A stretch of DNA of 64,000 bases. Origin: Peptoniphilus_A genitalis. GTDB taxonomy: Bacteria > Bacillota > Clostridia > Tissierellales > Peptoniphilaceae. The notes beneath the pieces are model-generated. The model saw nothing but the letters and a program-made list of their open reading frames with translations. It had not been told where the DNA came from and made no database searches. A program made the position numbers and the translations under genes. Positions 7,758 through 16,215 of this stretch are shown here, piece by piece (position 1 is the stretch's first letter; the number at the start of each line of letters is the position of its first letter). The stretch lies in assembly GCF_949769225.1 (NCBI RefSeq), contig NZ_CATKPB010000005.1, one strand, 5' to 3'.

Positions 7758-8888
7758 TTATAATACACGTGTTGCGTTTACATATCTGTCTTGGTAGTAT
7801 CCTTCAGATAAAGAAGAAGTCATAACTTTTCCTTGTCCTGATGAAGCGTGGATGAATTTTCCATCTCCAACATAAATACCAACATGACTTACGCCACTAC
7901 CTGTTGTATTAAAGAATACTAAATCTCCTTCTTGTAAGTCAGACTTAGCCACTTGTTTTCCAAAAGTTGATTGTGTTCTAGAAGATCTTGGAATTGAAAT
8001 GCCAAGTTCGTCGTTATAGATTGAATAAACAAGACCTGAACAATCAAATCCAGCTTTACCAGTATCTCCATATACATATGTAGATCCAAGTTTATTCTCT
8101 GCAGAAGAAATTACCTTTGCAGCTATTGAGGCATTTGGTCCTGCAACTTTCTTTGTTTCAAAGTTAACTTTTATAGCGTCTTTATTCTTTATAGCTTCTT
8201 GAATTTCTTTTTCGTCATTAGATACAATTGCTGCGTCTTTGTTATCTTCAACTTTTTCTATCTTAATGCCAGAAGCAATGTTAAGATCCTTAGCTGGTAC
8301 ATTGTAGTTAGATCCATTGTCTTCAATAACGAAGAAGCCTTCTACAAAGTCAACAACATTTACAACTTGTCTCTTATTTAAATTTAGTTTTTTCCCATTT
8401 TCATTAGTAGCTACTGTTTTGTTTTTAACTTCAACATTAGTTACATTATTTCTTTTATCAGCAATCTTTTTAAGTGCTTTTACATCAACATTACCAACAG
8501 TTCCGTCGTTACATTTAATCTTAACCTTGTCGTTATCAGCTGAAACTCCAATCGCATATTCGTCTATGAATAAGCTTCTGATAATTTTGCCATTATCATC
8601 TAAGATTGGACTAGCCTTTATAACCTTGTATGTTGGAACATTAACTTCTGTAAGTAATAATTTATCTTGTGGAATAGTAACCTTAGCCTTGCCCTTTTGA
8701 ACAAAGTAGTCATTACCCTTTCTTTCAAGAACTTCGACTTTTTCTCCAATAGAAAAGTCTATTTCATTGCCACTGTATGTCTTTTGTACATGTTCGTTAA
8801 TAAATACTCCTGTATCTTTCATGCCCACTATTGAAACTGCGCAAAGTGCAAATAGGCCTAGTGGCAATTTATTTTTAAAGGAAACCAA
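7758..8888 (-). CDS. Secreted NlpC/P60 cell-wall endopeptidase with SH3-like repeats
   Basis: A 376-residue exported protein. The N-terminal hydrophobic stretch after FKNK is a signal peptide. Residues ~30-240 contain three SH3b-like modules (for example NEIDFSIGEKVEVLERKG), usually cell-wall binding. The C-terminal NlpC/P60 domain has the catalytic Cys in FDCSGLV (~residue 283), the His in VSHVGIYVG (~333) and the later FIHAS. Family role: cleavage of D-Glu-diamino acid bonds in stem peptides. The start was set at TTG 8888, with ggag nine bases before it; an upstream TTG at 8897 abuts that site. A TATAAT at 8924-8929 with a poor -35, and WalR-like sites further up, suggest an activator-dependent promoter. 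Own terminator. Confidence 0.92.
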   Translation of the reverse strand: MVSFKNKLPLGLFALCAVSIVGMKDTGVFINEHVQKTYSGNEIDFSIGEKVEVLERKGNDYFVQKGKAKVTIPQDKLLLTEVNVPTYKVIKASPILDDNGKIIRSLFIDEYAIGVSADNDKVKIKCNDGTVGNVDVKALKKIADKRNNVTNVEVKNKTVATNENGKKLNLNKRQVVNVVDFVEGFFVIEDNGSNYNVPAKDLNIASGIKIEKVEDNKDAAIVSNDEKEIQEAIKNKDAIKVNFETKKVAGPNASIAAKVISSAENKLGSTYVYGDTGKAGFDCSGLVYSIYNDELGISIPRSSRTQSTFGKQVAKSDLQEGDLVFFNTTGSGVSHVGIYVGDGKFIHASSGQGKVMTSSLSEGYYQDRYVNATRVL

Positions 8889-8968
8889 TACTAACAACTC
8901 CTATACTCTGTATTTTAATAATAATTATATTCGTACTATCTTGGGTACTTTTTAAGTATAGCAAAGTA

Positions 8969-9028
8969 ATTACAAAAAAACAACAAAAAGTTACAAAATT
9001 GTTAAAATAATTTTAACTTTTTTGTAAC
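8969..9028. promoter_or_regulatory. Cluster of three WalR-like sites upstream of the NlpC/P60 gene
   Basis: Three matches, each with one mismatch, to TGTWAH-N5-TGTWAH: 8969-8985 and 8990-9006 on the minus strand, and 9012-9028 on the plus strand. They are spaced 21-22 bases apart, about two helical turns. The last two form a near-perfect dyad (GTTACAAAA..GTTAAAAT-a-ATTTTAAC..TTTTGTAAC). WalR controls cell-wall hydrolases in Firmicutes, and this gene is one. No walRK is in the window. Confidence 0.45.
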
Positions 9029-9056
9029 TTTTGTTTAAAATGTATTTATTTGTATG

Positions 9057-9382
9057 TAGTAAGCAAATCTATAAGCCGCGTTCTGTTTTGTCAACTATCA
9101 ATCTTGAATTATAGTTACCTATAATTTCTAGCAACCTACCTACCGGCAGATGCGAGCAACATCTGTTATTCCTATTTGGTTTTGCTCCGAATGGGGTTTA
9201 CATAGCATCATTATCACTAATGACCTGGTGAGCTCTTACCTCGCCTTTCCAACCTTACCCTAGGGCGGTATATTTCTGTTGCACTAGCCTTGGGGTCACC
9301 CCCACTGGCCGTTAGCCAGCATCCCTGCTCTGTGGAGCGCGGACTTTCCTCACATATGTGCAGTTGACCAATTTACTTACTA
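9057..9382 (-). ncRNA. rnpB: RNase P RNA, class A
   Basis: The catalytic RNA of RNase P, which trims tRNA 5' leaders. On the minus strand it contains the conserved GAGGAAAGTCCGCGCTCC near the 5' end and ACAGAACGCGGCTTAT near the 3' end, plus a central GGTAAGGTTGGAAAGGCGAG region. The ends were set by P1: GTAAGTAAATT (from 9380) pairs with GATTTGCTTAC (to 9059). The ~325-nt length and motifs are class A, as in clostridia, not the Bacillus class B. It has its own promoter in the end of nif3. Confidence 0.97.
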
Positions 9383-9386
9383 GATA

Positions 9387-9415
9387 ATCTTACCACTTAG
9401 AAGCTTAAATATCAA
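9387..9415 (-). promoter_or_regulatory. rnpB promoter embedded in the 3' end of nif3
   Basis: -35 TTGATA (9415-9410), a 17-base spacer, and -10 TAAGAT (9392-9387). Predicted initiation falls at the P1 strand of rnpB. The -35 lies inside the last sense codons of the preceding gene. Confidence 0.75.
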
Positions 9416-10181
9416 GCTCAAAGCTTGATGACTCTTGGATATAAAAATCTAAGTCCTTAAAATTTTCTTGGAGCTTCTTCTTAATCTTTGGAAGAATTAT
9501 TCTCTCTGAATAAAAATGTCCCACATCAATTAAAATTAAATCATCTTCATAGGCTCTTTGTCCGTCGTGATACTTTATATCAGAAGTTATATAAGCATCT
9601 ACTCCTGCCTCTTTAGCTTGCCTAATAAAGTCTGATCCACTTCCCCCAAGGATTGCAACTTTTTTAATATTTCTATCTTCTCTTCCATAATATTTAATCT
9701 TACTAACTTGAAGTTTTTCTTTTAAGAATTTATCTAAATCTGTAAGCGTCAATTCTCTCTCAAATTCTCCAATAAGTCCCATGGGCTTTTCTTCTTCATA
9801 GATTAATGTAGACTTATTCTTTAAATCTAATTTTTCGAATAGGGTGTCATTGACTCCATCATCTGCTACGTCCATTGAAGTATGATAAGAAAAAACAGAA
9901 ATATTATTCTTTATAAGTTTTATTATGTTGTCGCCAAGATAAGTTCCTTCAATTATAATTTTTGAGCCAGAAAAAAACATTGGATGGTGGCTTATAATTA
10001 GTTTTGCATCCATCTCTAAAGCCCTATCTATAACTTTATCAGTTACATCCATGGCAAGGACTACAGAGTCAGTGTTTTCTTTAAATTCTACTTGACTGCC
10101 GGAGTTGTCCCAAGAAAGTTGGTATTCGTTTTTTGCCCAATCTTCCATAAAACTTTTAATTTCTTCAACTGGATATTTCAT
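9405..10181 (-). CDS. Nif3-like dinuclear metal-centre protein (YqfO)
   Basis: A 258-residue member of the Nif3/DUF34 family, which forms hexamers with a two-metal site; its cellular role is uncertain and GTP cyclohydrolase-like activity has been suggested for relatives. Metal-ligand motifs seen: LIISHHPMFF near residue 66 and a C-terminal DVGHFYSE with the expected His and Glu. The short form lacks the inserted domain of YqfO. ATG 10181 was chosen because gaggaggcaattg precedes it. It overlaps trmK by 17 bases, the same pairing as in B. subtilis. Confidence 0.92.
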   Translation of the reverse strand: MKYPVEEIKSFMEDWAKNEYQLSWDNSGSQVEFKENTDSVVLAMDVTDKVIDRALEMDAKLIISHHPMFFSGSKIIIEGTYLGDNIIKLIKNNISVFSYHTSMDVADDGVNDTLFEKLDLKNKSTLIYEEEKPMGLIGEFERELTLTDLDKFLKEKLQVSKIKYYGREDRNIKKVAILGGSGSDFIRQAKEAGVDAYITSDIKYHDGQRAYEDDLILIDVGHFYSERIILPKIKKKLQENFKDLDFYIQESSSFELDI

Positions 10182-10857
10182 CAATTGCCTCCTCCACTTT
10201 ATCTAGTAAACTATTCAATTCTTGACTTCTCTTTTTTGACCTTGGACTATCTGGATCAAAGCTTCTTATGATAGTAGTTAAATATTCTTTTTTCTCTTTT
10301 AGATATTCAAGATAAGTCTCATCTTTTTTCTCAATTAATTTTTTTGAAAAATAAAAGTCCTCTTCTTCTAAGCTCTTATTTTTATAATTTGAAAATTTAG
10401 CAAGAATTATTTCAAAGTATCTATCATCTTCATAGATTATTTCTTCATCAAAAATTTCAAAACCCATATTATTTAATTCACGACGCAAGATATTAGTCTT
10501 TTGCATTGGTTGCAAAATTAGTTTTCTTGAAGACTTTGCAATGTCAATGGAATTAGCAATTATTTCTGCAATTTGAATTCCTCCAAGACCTGCAATAATT
10601 ATGTTATCTCTATCTTCATTTACAATTCCATTTGCTAAAATATTTCTAATTTCATTCTCATTCCCTAATTCTCTTGTGAGCTCTATAGATTTTTCTAGAG
10701 AATTCTTTGAGATATCTGTTGCAATAATGTCACTTGAGATTTTATTTTCGCATAAAAAATTGGGCACATATCCATGATCTGTGCCCACATCAATTACCGA
10801 AGCTCCAAAATCAACAAGTTCTGCAATTTTATTAAGCCTCTTTGATAATTTTATCAT
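10165..10857 (-). CDS. trmK: tRNA (adenine(22)-N(1))-methyltransferase TrmK
   Basis: A 230-residue SAM-dependent methyltransferase that makes m1A22 in bacterial tRNAs. The Rossmann motif I is VIDVGTDHGYVPNFL (residues ~21-35), motif II has IIATDIS, and IIAGLGGIQIAEII (~89-102) is a conserved TrmK block. The C terminus (~155-230) is a charged coiled coil. The ATG overlaps the rpoD stop by four bases (ATGA), and rpoD-trmK-nif3 is a conserved Firmicutes arrangement. Confidence 0.94.
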   Translation of the reverse strand: MIKLSKRLNKIAELVDFGASVIDVGTDHGYVPNFLCENKISSDIIATDISKNSLEKSIELTRELGNENEIRNILANGIVNEDRDNIIIAGLGGIQIAEIIANSIDIAKSSRKLILQPMQKTNILRRELNNMGFEIFDEEIIYEDDRYFEIILAKFSNYKNKSLEEEDFYFSKKLIEKKDETYLEYLKEKKEYLTTIIRSFDPDSPRSKKRSQELNSLLDKVEEAIDEISS

Positions 10858-11942
10858 TCTAAATAATCCTTTAATTTCTTTGACCTAGATGGATGACGAA
10901 GCTTTCTAAGAGCCTTGGCCTCAATCTGTCTAATTCTTTCACGAGTAACGTCGAATTCCTTACCAACTTCTTCAAGTGTTCTAGCCCTACCATCATCAAG
11001 TCCAAACCTAAGTGTTAGAACCTTCTTTTCTCTCTCAGTTAAGGTTTCAAGAACTGTGTTAAGTTGTTCCTTTAAAAGTGTAAAGGTAGCAGCATCTTGT
11101 GGTGAAAGAATTTCATCATCTGGTATAAAGTCTCCCAAGTGAGAATCTTCTTCTTCACCGATTGGAGTTTCAAGTGAAACTGGTTCTTGAGCAATCTTTT
11201 GAATTTCACGAACTCTTTCAACATCTAAATTCATTTCAGCTGCAATTTCTTCAGGAAGAGGATCACGTCCAAGGTCTTGTACTAATTGTCTTTGAACTCG
11301 CACAAGTTTATTTATAGTTTCTACCATGTGGACTGGAATCCTAATAGTCCTTGCTTGGTCAGCTATAGCTCTTGTAATAGCTTGTCTTATCCACCAAGTA
11401 GCGTAAGTTGAAAACTTAAAGCCCTTTGTGTAATCAAATTTATCTACTGCCTTCATAAGTCCTAGGTTTCCTTCTTGAATTAGGTCCAAGAAGCTCATGC
11501 CTCTACCCACATATCTCTTAGCAATAGATACTACAAGTCTTAAATTGGCTTCGGCAAGCTCTTTCTTAGCCAGTTCGTCGCCTTCTTCCATTCTTTTTGC
11601 TATTTCAACTTCTTCCTCAGCAGTTAGAAGGGAAATTTTTCCAATTTCTTTAAGATACATCCTTACAGGGTCGTCTACTGTAACACCCTTAGGGACTGAT
11701 AAATCCTCTTTAGTGACATCTACTTCATCGTCATCATCTTTTGAATCTTTTTTATCAACTAAGTTTATTCCTTCTTTTTCAAAGACTTTGTATAATTCAT
11801 CTATATCATCAGAATCAATTTCATATTTTTCGAAGGCATCACCTATTTCTTCATAGGTAAGTTTTCCATCTTTTTTTCCATCCTTTAAAAGCTGGTCCTT
11901 TATTTCCTCAATTGATTCTTTGTTTTTTAAATTTTCACTCAT
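10854..11942 (-). CDS. rpoD: Primary RNA polymerase sigma factor (sigma-70/SigA)
   Basis: A 362-residue housekeeping sigma factor. A short acidic N-terminal region 1.1 is followed by DPVRMYLKEIGKISLLTAEEE (region 1.2, given here only as the family signature), region 2 with the core-binding and -10-recognition segment GLMKAVDKFDY..FSTYATWWIRQAI, region 3, and region 4 with the HTH TLEEVGKEFDVTRERIRQIE near the C terminus. It overlaps the dnaG stop by 8 bases in the dnaG-rpoD macromolecular-synthesis operon. The start is preceded by ggagggcaatt. Confidence 0.98.
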   Translation of the reverse strand: MSENLKNKESIEEIKDQLLKDGKKDGKLTYEEIGDAFEKYEIDSDDIDELYKVFEKEGINLVDKKDSKDDDDEVDVTKEDLSVPKGVTVDDPVRMYLKEIGKISLLTAEEEVEIAKRMEEGDELAKKELAEANLRLVVSIAKRYVGRGMSFLDLIQEGNLGLMKAVDKFDYTKGFKFSTYATWWIRQAITRAIADQARTIRIPVHMVETINKLVRVQRQLVQDLGRDPLPEEIAAEMNLDVERVREIQKIAQEPVSLETPIGEEEDSHLGDFIPDDEILSPQDAATFTLLKEQLNTVLETLTEREKKVLTLRFGLDDGRARTLEEVGKEFDVTRERIRQIEAKALRKLRHPSRSKKLKDYLE

Positions 11943-13725
11943 AATTGCCCTCCTCTTTCAACTCGTTTAGCTTTAAATTAATTTCTTGTAATTCTTTTAA
12001 AGCCTCGAGAAGAAGATTTTTATTCTCTTCACCTTGAAGTTTTTCGATATTTTCGAGGATTTTGTTTTTTCGATCTCGGAGATAATTTCCCTCTATAGTG
12101 TTTATCAATTCATCAACTATCTTATCGTTAACATGAATGTCATTAATAATACTAAGTATGTTTTCCACGAATTCTTTATCTATTAGTCTGTTGGACTCTA
12201 GAAGTGATAGAAAGTCCCTTACTTCCATCTCTTCTTCATAAAGCCTAGGTATCTCTTCAAATACTGCCCTTGTCATTGCATTAGTAAAATAAAAAACCTC
12301 AATTTTATTCTTGATATACTTGTAAATATCATTGTCCAGTAAAGAATAAGATAATAATTCCTCTTGTGCTCTAGCCTTGTTAGATTTCACAACATTTGTA
12401 TTTTTCTTTACCTTAAATTTTTCCCTATTCGCTTCCTTTAGCTTATTTCTATTTAAATAATTAATGTAATTTTCAATTGCTGTATAGGAAATATTGTATT
12501 TTCTCGAAAAGTCTTTTACAAAAATATCTCTTTCTATAGGATTTTTAATACTTGAAAGAATCTTAGCCGAATCAATGGTAAAATTGCTAAGACCTTCACT
12601 ATCTTCTAAATTAAAGTTCTCTTTAAGCTTTTTTATTTTAAATTCAATATAAGATATGGCAGATTTGATTTTATTTTCGAAGCCTTCTATTCCATATTTT
12701 TTAATAAAATCATCGGGATCAAGACCTCCCTCGAGTTCTATTATTTTTGGTTTTACAGCGGCCTGTAAAAATATATCTATGGCTCTTGAAGTTGCATTGA
12801 TACCTGCACTATCACTATCATAGCAAATGTAAATATCCTTTGCCATTTTCTTAATAATATTTGCCTGGTCTATAGTAAGTGAAGTGCCAAGGCTTGCTAC
12901 ACTATAATTTATACCACTATTGTAGAGAGAAATAACATCCATATAGCCTTCTACCAAGATTATTCTTTCTCGAGTGGATTCTCTTGAGATAATATTTATA
13001 TTAAAAACATTACTTCCCTTATGAAATATTGGAGTTTCTCTTGAGTTTAAGTACTTTGGTTTTTCATCTCCAAAGGCTCTTGCTCCAAAGCCTATTATTC
13101 TATTATTCCTATTTATAATTGGAAACATAACCCTGTCGCGAAATCTATCTATATAATTACCATTTTTACTCTTTGAAATTAAATTGAGTTCTAGAAGCTC
13201 ATCTTCCCTGTAACCCATTTTTGTCAAGTGATCGTAGAGATCTGTCCATGAATCCTTTGAGTAACCAATTCCATATGACCTTATAGTCTTATCACTTAGC
13301 ATCCTATTTTTTAAATATAATTGCGCTTTTTGTGATGCTTCATAATTTTTTAAAAAATGAAGACCGGCTTCCCTATTAATTTCATACAATCTATTTCTTT
13401 TTTCGCGAGCTTCTTTATTTTCATCCTTATAAACTTCTAGCCTAACATTGTACTTATCTGCTAGAAATTCTACAGCATCTGGAAAGCTAAGATTTTCTCT
13501 TTTCATTACAAAGGTAATTACATCTCCACCTACTCCACATCCAAAACATTTAAAAATTGATTTGGAAGGGGAAACAGAAAAAGAAGGAGTTTTCTCAGAA
13601 TGAAAAGGGCAGAGTCCCATATAATTGGATCCAGACCTTTTGAGATCAACATATTCTCCAATTAAATCAACAATATCTGCCCTATCTCTAATCTCATCAA
13701 GAACATTGTCATTTATTACATACAA
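11935..13725 (-). CDS. dnaG: DNA primase
   Basis: A 596-residue enzyme that lays RNA primers at the replication fork. The N-terminal zinc finger is CPFHSEKTPSF..CFGCGVGGD (ligands near C40, H43, C61, C64). The RNA polymerase core and TOPRIM segment follow, with LVEGYMDVISLY (~260) and the acidic DxD-type YICYDSDSAG (~308). The C-terminal helicase-interaction region is weakly conserved, as is usual. The TTG start follows the dgt stop immediately (TAATTG), with ggag seven bases before it. Confidence 0.97.
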   Translation of the reverse strand: MYVINDNVLDEIRDRADIVDLIGEYVDLKRSGSNYMGLCPFHSEKTPSFSVSPSKSIFKCFGCGVGGDVITFVMKRENLSFPDAVEFLADKYNVRLEVYKDENKEAREKRNRLYEINREAGLHFLKNYEASQKAQLYLKNRMLSDKTIRSYGIGYSKDSWTDLYDHLTKMGYREDELLELNLISKSKNGNYIDRFRDRVMFPIINRNNRIIGFGARAFGDEKPKYLNSRETPIFHKGSNVFNINIISRESTRERIILVEGYMDVISLYNSGINYSVASLGTSLTIDQANIIKKMAKDIYICYDSDSAGINATSRAIDIFLQAAVKPKIIELEGGLDPDDFIKKYGIEGFENKIKSAISYIEFKIKKLKENFNLEDSEGLSNFTIDSAKILSSIKNPIERDIFVKDFSRKYNISYTAIENYINYLNRNKLKEANREKFKVKKNTNVVKSNKARAQEELLSYSLLDNDIYKYIKNKIEVFYFTNAMTRAVFEEIPRLYEEEMEVRDFLSLLESNRLIDKEFVENILSIINDIHVNDKIVDELINTIEGNYLRDRKNKILENIEKLQGEENKNLLLEALKELQEINLKLNELKEEGNYE

Positions 13726-14739
13726 TTAAATGCTCCATCCCTTCGGTATAAAAATATTTTTTAGCTGTTTTTTAGCATAGGTATCAGTCATACCTGCAAT
13801 ATAATCTGACACAATATCTTCGTCACTGTGATTTCTATCATTATAAAGACTTAAATGATTTTCTGGAATTCTACTTAAGTCCTCCATATAAAAATTATAA
13901 AGCTCTGTTAGTAGCCTCTTAATTTTTATCTCTTCACTTTTAACCACAGGATCCATATAAACGTTCTTAAACATATATTGTCTAAGCTCCATTGTGGCTT
14001 GATAAACTTCCTCTTCCATTTCAACAATTGGTTTTCCATAAGAGTTTTCCACTAAGGCATTAATCATTTTATTTATTCTTTGTGAAGAGGTATTGCCAAG
14101 AACATTTGTCAATTCCTTAGGTAATGAAGCTTCAGAAATAATACCTGCCCTTATAGCATCGTCAATATCATGATTTATATAGGCAATCCTATCCGCAAAC
14201 TTAATAATTTTCCCCTCAAGAGTTTTTGCCTTCCCACTACCTGAGTGATTTAGAATTCCATCACGAACTTCCTCTGTTAAATTCAATCCAATTCTTTTAT
14301 CAGATCTTTCTAAAAAATCTACAACTTTTAAGGACTGTTCTCCATGAATAAAACCAGTAGACTTTAATTCATTTAAAACTGCCTCACCAGAGTGACCAAA
14401 GGGAGTGTGTCCTAGGTCATGGCCAAGAGCAATAGCTTCTACTAAGTCTTCATTTAGCCTAAGAGCTCTTGCTATTGTCCTTCCTATTTGACTAACTTCT
14501 AGAGTGTGAGTGAGTCTCGTTCTAAAATGGTCTCCTTCAGGAGAAATAAAGACCTGAGTCTTATGTTTTAGTCTTCTAAAACTCTTTGAGTGGATTATCC
14601 TATCCCTATCTCTTTGAAAATCAGTCCTAAGATTACATTTTTCTTCTTCTTTTTTTCTCCCCAAGCTTGAATCTGCAAAAGTGGCATATTCAAAAAACAT
14701 TTTATGTTCAAGTTTTTCTCTCTCAACTCGAAGATTCAT
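13726..14739 (-). CDS. dgt: Deoxyguanosinetriphosphate triphosphohydrolase-like protein (HD domain)
   Basis: A 337-residue HD-superfamily dNTPase. The pattern RRLKHKTQVF, GDHFRTRLTHTLEVSQI and the HD motif ALGHDLGHTPFGHSGE (residues ~104-119) match the Dgt family, followed by FADRIAYINHDIDDA with the final metal-ligand Asp. The family hydrolyses dNTPs to nucleoside and tripolyphosphate and so affects dNTP pools. Location just upstream of dnaG and rpoD is common in clostridia. ggaagtgattag precedes the ATG. Confidence 0.93.
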   Translation of the reverse strand: MNLRVEREKLEHKMFFEYATFADSSLGRKKEEEKCNLRTDFQRDRDRIIHSKSFRRLKHKTQVFISPEGDHFRTRLTHTLEVSQIGRTIARALRLNEDLVEAIALGHDLGHTPFGHSGEAVLNELKSTGFIHGEQSLKVVDFLERSDKRIGLNLTEEVRDGILNHSGSGKAKTLEGKIIKFADRIAYINHDIDDAIRAGIISEASLPKELTNVLGNTSSQRINKMINALVENSYGKPIVEMEEEVYQATMELRQYMFKNVYMDPVVKSEEIKIKRLLTELYNFYMEDLSRIPENHLSLYNDRNHSDEDIVSDYIAGMTDTYAKKQLKNIFIPKGWSI

Positions 14740-14743
14740 CTAA

Positions 14744-15565
14744 TCACTTCCTGGATTCCATGTGGTTAATAATAATTTCTGCCGTTTCTTCTATTGCTTT
14801 ATCAGATACGTCAATAACAAAACAGCCAAGTTCTTCCATAACTTGTTTTGAATAATTTAACTCTTCTCTTATCCTATCATAGTTTGCATATTTTGCTCCA
14901 GAAGTAAGTCCAAGAGATTTCAATCTCTGTTCTCTTACAGAAATAATCTTTTCTGGATTTGCTGTAAGCCCTATAATCTTGTCTACATCTTTTTCATATA
15001 CTTCCCTAGGAACAGGAACTTCTGGTACTAGAGGAATATTGGCAACTTTGTATAATTTATTTGCAAGATACATTGATAGAGGTGTCTTCGATGTTCTAGA
15101 AATTCCAACTAAACAGATGTCGGCTTTTTTTGCACCACGAGGATCCTTGCCATCGTCGTACTTAACTGCAAACTCAACACATTCAACTTTTTTGAAATAA
15201 TTTTCATCAAGTCTTCTTATAAGGCCAGGTTCTCTAAGTGGTTCATAACCTAGAATATCTTGTATTTGAAGAAGCGGTTCACCCATAACATCAACTGTGT
15301 GAAGCTTTAACTCGTGAGTTTTCTCTTCAATAAAATCCCTAGTTTCTTTAACAACATTTGTATAAACTATAAGACTATTTTTTATTTCAGATGCCTTTTC
15401 AAGAACTGGCTTTATTTGCTCAATACTATTATGATAAGGATATCTAATAATTTCATAATTCTCTTTTTCAAATTGTCTTGCAGATGATTTTGCAATTAAT
15501 TCTCCAGTTTCTCCAATAGAATCAGAAATTACAAAAATAGTGAGTTGATTATCGTCTTTATTCAT
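14744..15565 (-). CDS. Pyruvate, phosphate dikinase regulatory protein (bifunctional Ser/Thr kinase-phosphorylase, DUF299)
   Basis: A 273-residue protein with the nucleotide-binding loop GISRTSKTPLSMYLA (residues ~152-166) diagnostic of the PPDK/PEP synthase regulatory family (YqfL in B. subtilis). These enzymes inactivate pyruvate phosphate dikinase by ADP-dependent phosphorylation and reactivate it by phosphorolysis. The N terminus IFVISDSIGETGELIA is also conserved. It lies 8 bases after the CcpN-like gene, which controls the same PEP/pyruvate node in Bacillus. The target PPDK is not in the window. Confidence 0.94.
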   Translation of the reverse strand: MNKDDNQLTIFVISDSIGETGELIAKSSARQFEKENYEIIRYPYHNSIEQIKPVLEKASEIKNSLIVYTNVVKETRDFIEEKTHELKLHTVDVMGEPLLQIQDILGYEPLREPGLIRRLDENYFKKVECVEFAVKYDDGKDPRGAKKADICLVGISRTSKTPLSMYLANKLYKVANIPLVPEVPVPREVYEKDVDKIIGLTANPEKIISVREQRLKSLGLTSGAKYANYDRIREELNYSKQVMEELGCFVIDVSDKAIEETAEIIINHMESRK

Positions 15566-15573
15566 TTCTCCTC

Positions 15574-16203
15574 CTATACAATCTCTTGGTCACATACATC
15601 TACAAAAAGCCTTGTAACATTGGTTTTTGTAAATCTGCCTACAACTTCAAGATCCTTTTCATTTTTTACTTTAACAACAGGAAGGGAGTCAATACCCTTT
15701 GTCACAATTAAATTGGCAGCCTTATAGACACTATCTTCAATGTTTACATAAAAAACATTGGGCATCCTTGTCATGATTACACTGACAGGAGTCTTTTTTA
15801 TATCCGCATCCCCTATCATAAATCTAATTAAATCTTTTCTAGATACAATTCCTGCAAGATAACCATCTTCTGTTATAAACATAGAAGATAAATCTTCCAT
15901 AAAAAGATCCACGACTACATCATATACAGAAGTCTTTTGGTCACAAGAAAAAGGAAGGGACATATAGTCTTTTAACCTTAAACTTTTAAGATCTTGGGAT
16001 AATTGAGAAAAAATGGATTTACCTGTGTAGAAATATCCAAATTTTGGTCTTGCTCCCAGTATATTAATCATAGTGAGAACTGAAAGGTCTGACCTTATTG
16101 TAGCCCTTGATAGTCCAAGAATTTCTGCAATGTCATCGCCAGTAATAGGTCCCTTTTCTTTTACAATTTCAATTATTTCAGTCTGCCTATCGCTGAATTT
16201 CAT
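15574..16203 (-). CDS. CcpN/YqzB-type transcriptional regulator (HTH plus two CBS domains)
   Basis: A 209-residue protein: an N-terminal winged helix (TGDDIAEILGLSRATIRSDLSVL, residues ~21-43) and a paired CBS module (~80-205) that in relatives senses adenine nucleotides. CcpN represses gluconeogenic genes in B. subtilis and its gene lies beside yqfL and glyS, exactly as here. Its regulon in this organism cannot be inferred from the window. The RBS ggtgagtag is close to the ATG. Confidence 0.9.
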   Translation of the reverse strand: MKFSDRQTEIIEIVKEKGPITGDDIAEILGLSRATIRSDLSVLTMINILGARPKFGYFYTGKSIFSQLSQDLKSLRLKDYMSLPFSCDQKTSVYDVVVDLFMEDLSSMFITEDGYLAGIVSRKDLIRFMIGDADIKKTPVSVIMTRMPNVFYVNIEDSVYKAANLIVTKGIDSLPVVKVKNEKDLEVVGRFTKTNVTRLFVDVCDQEIV

Positions 16204-16215
16204 CTACTCACCGAC

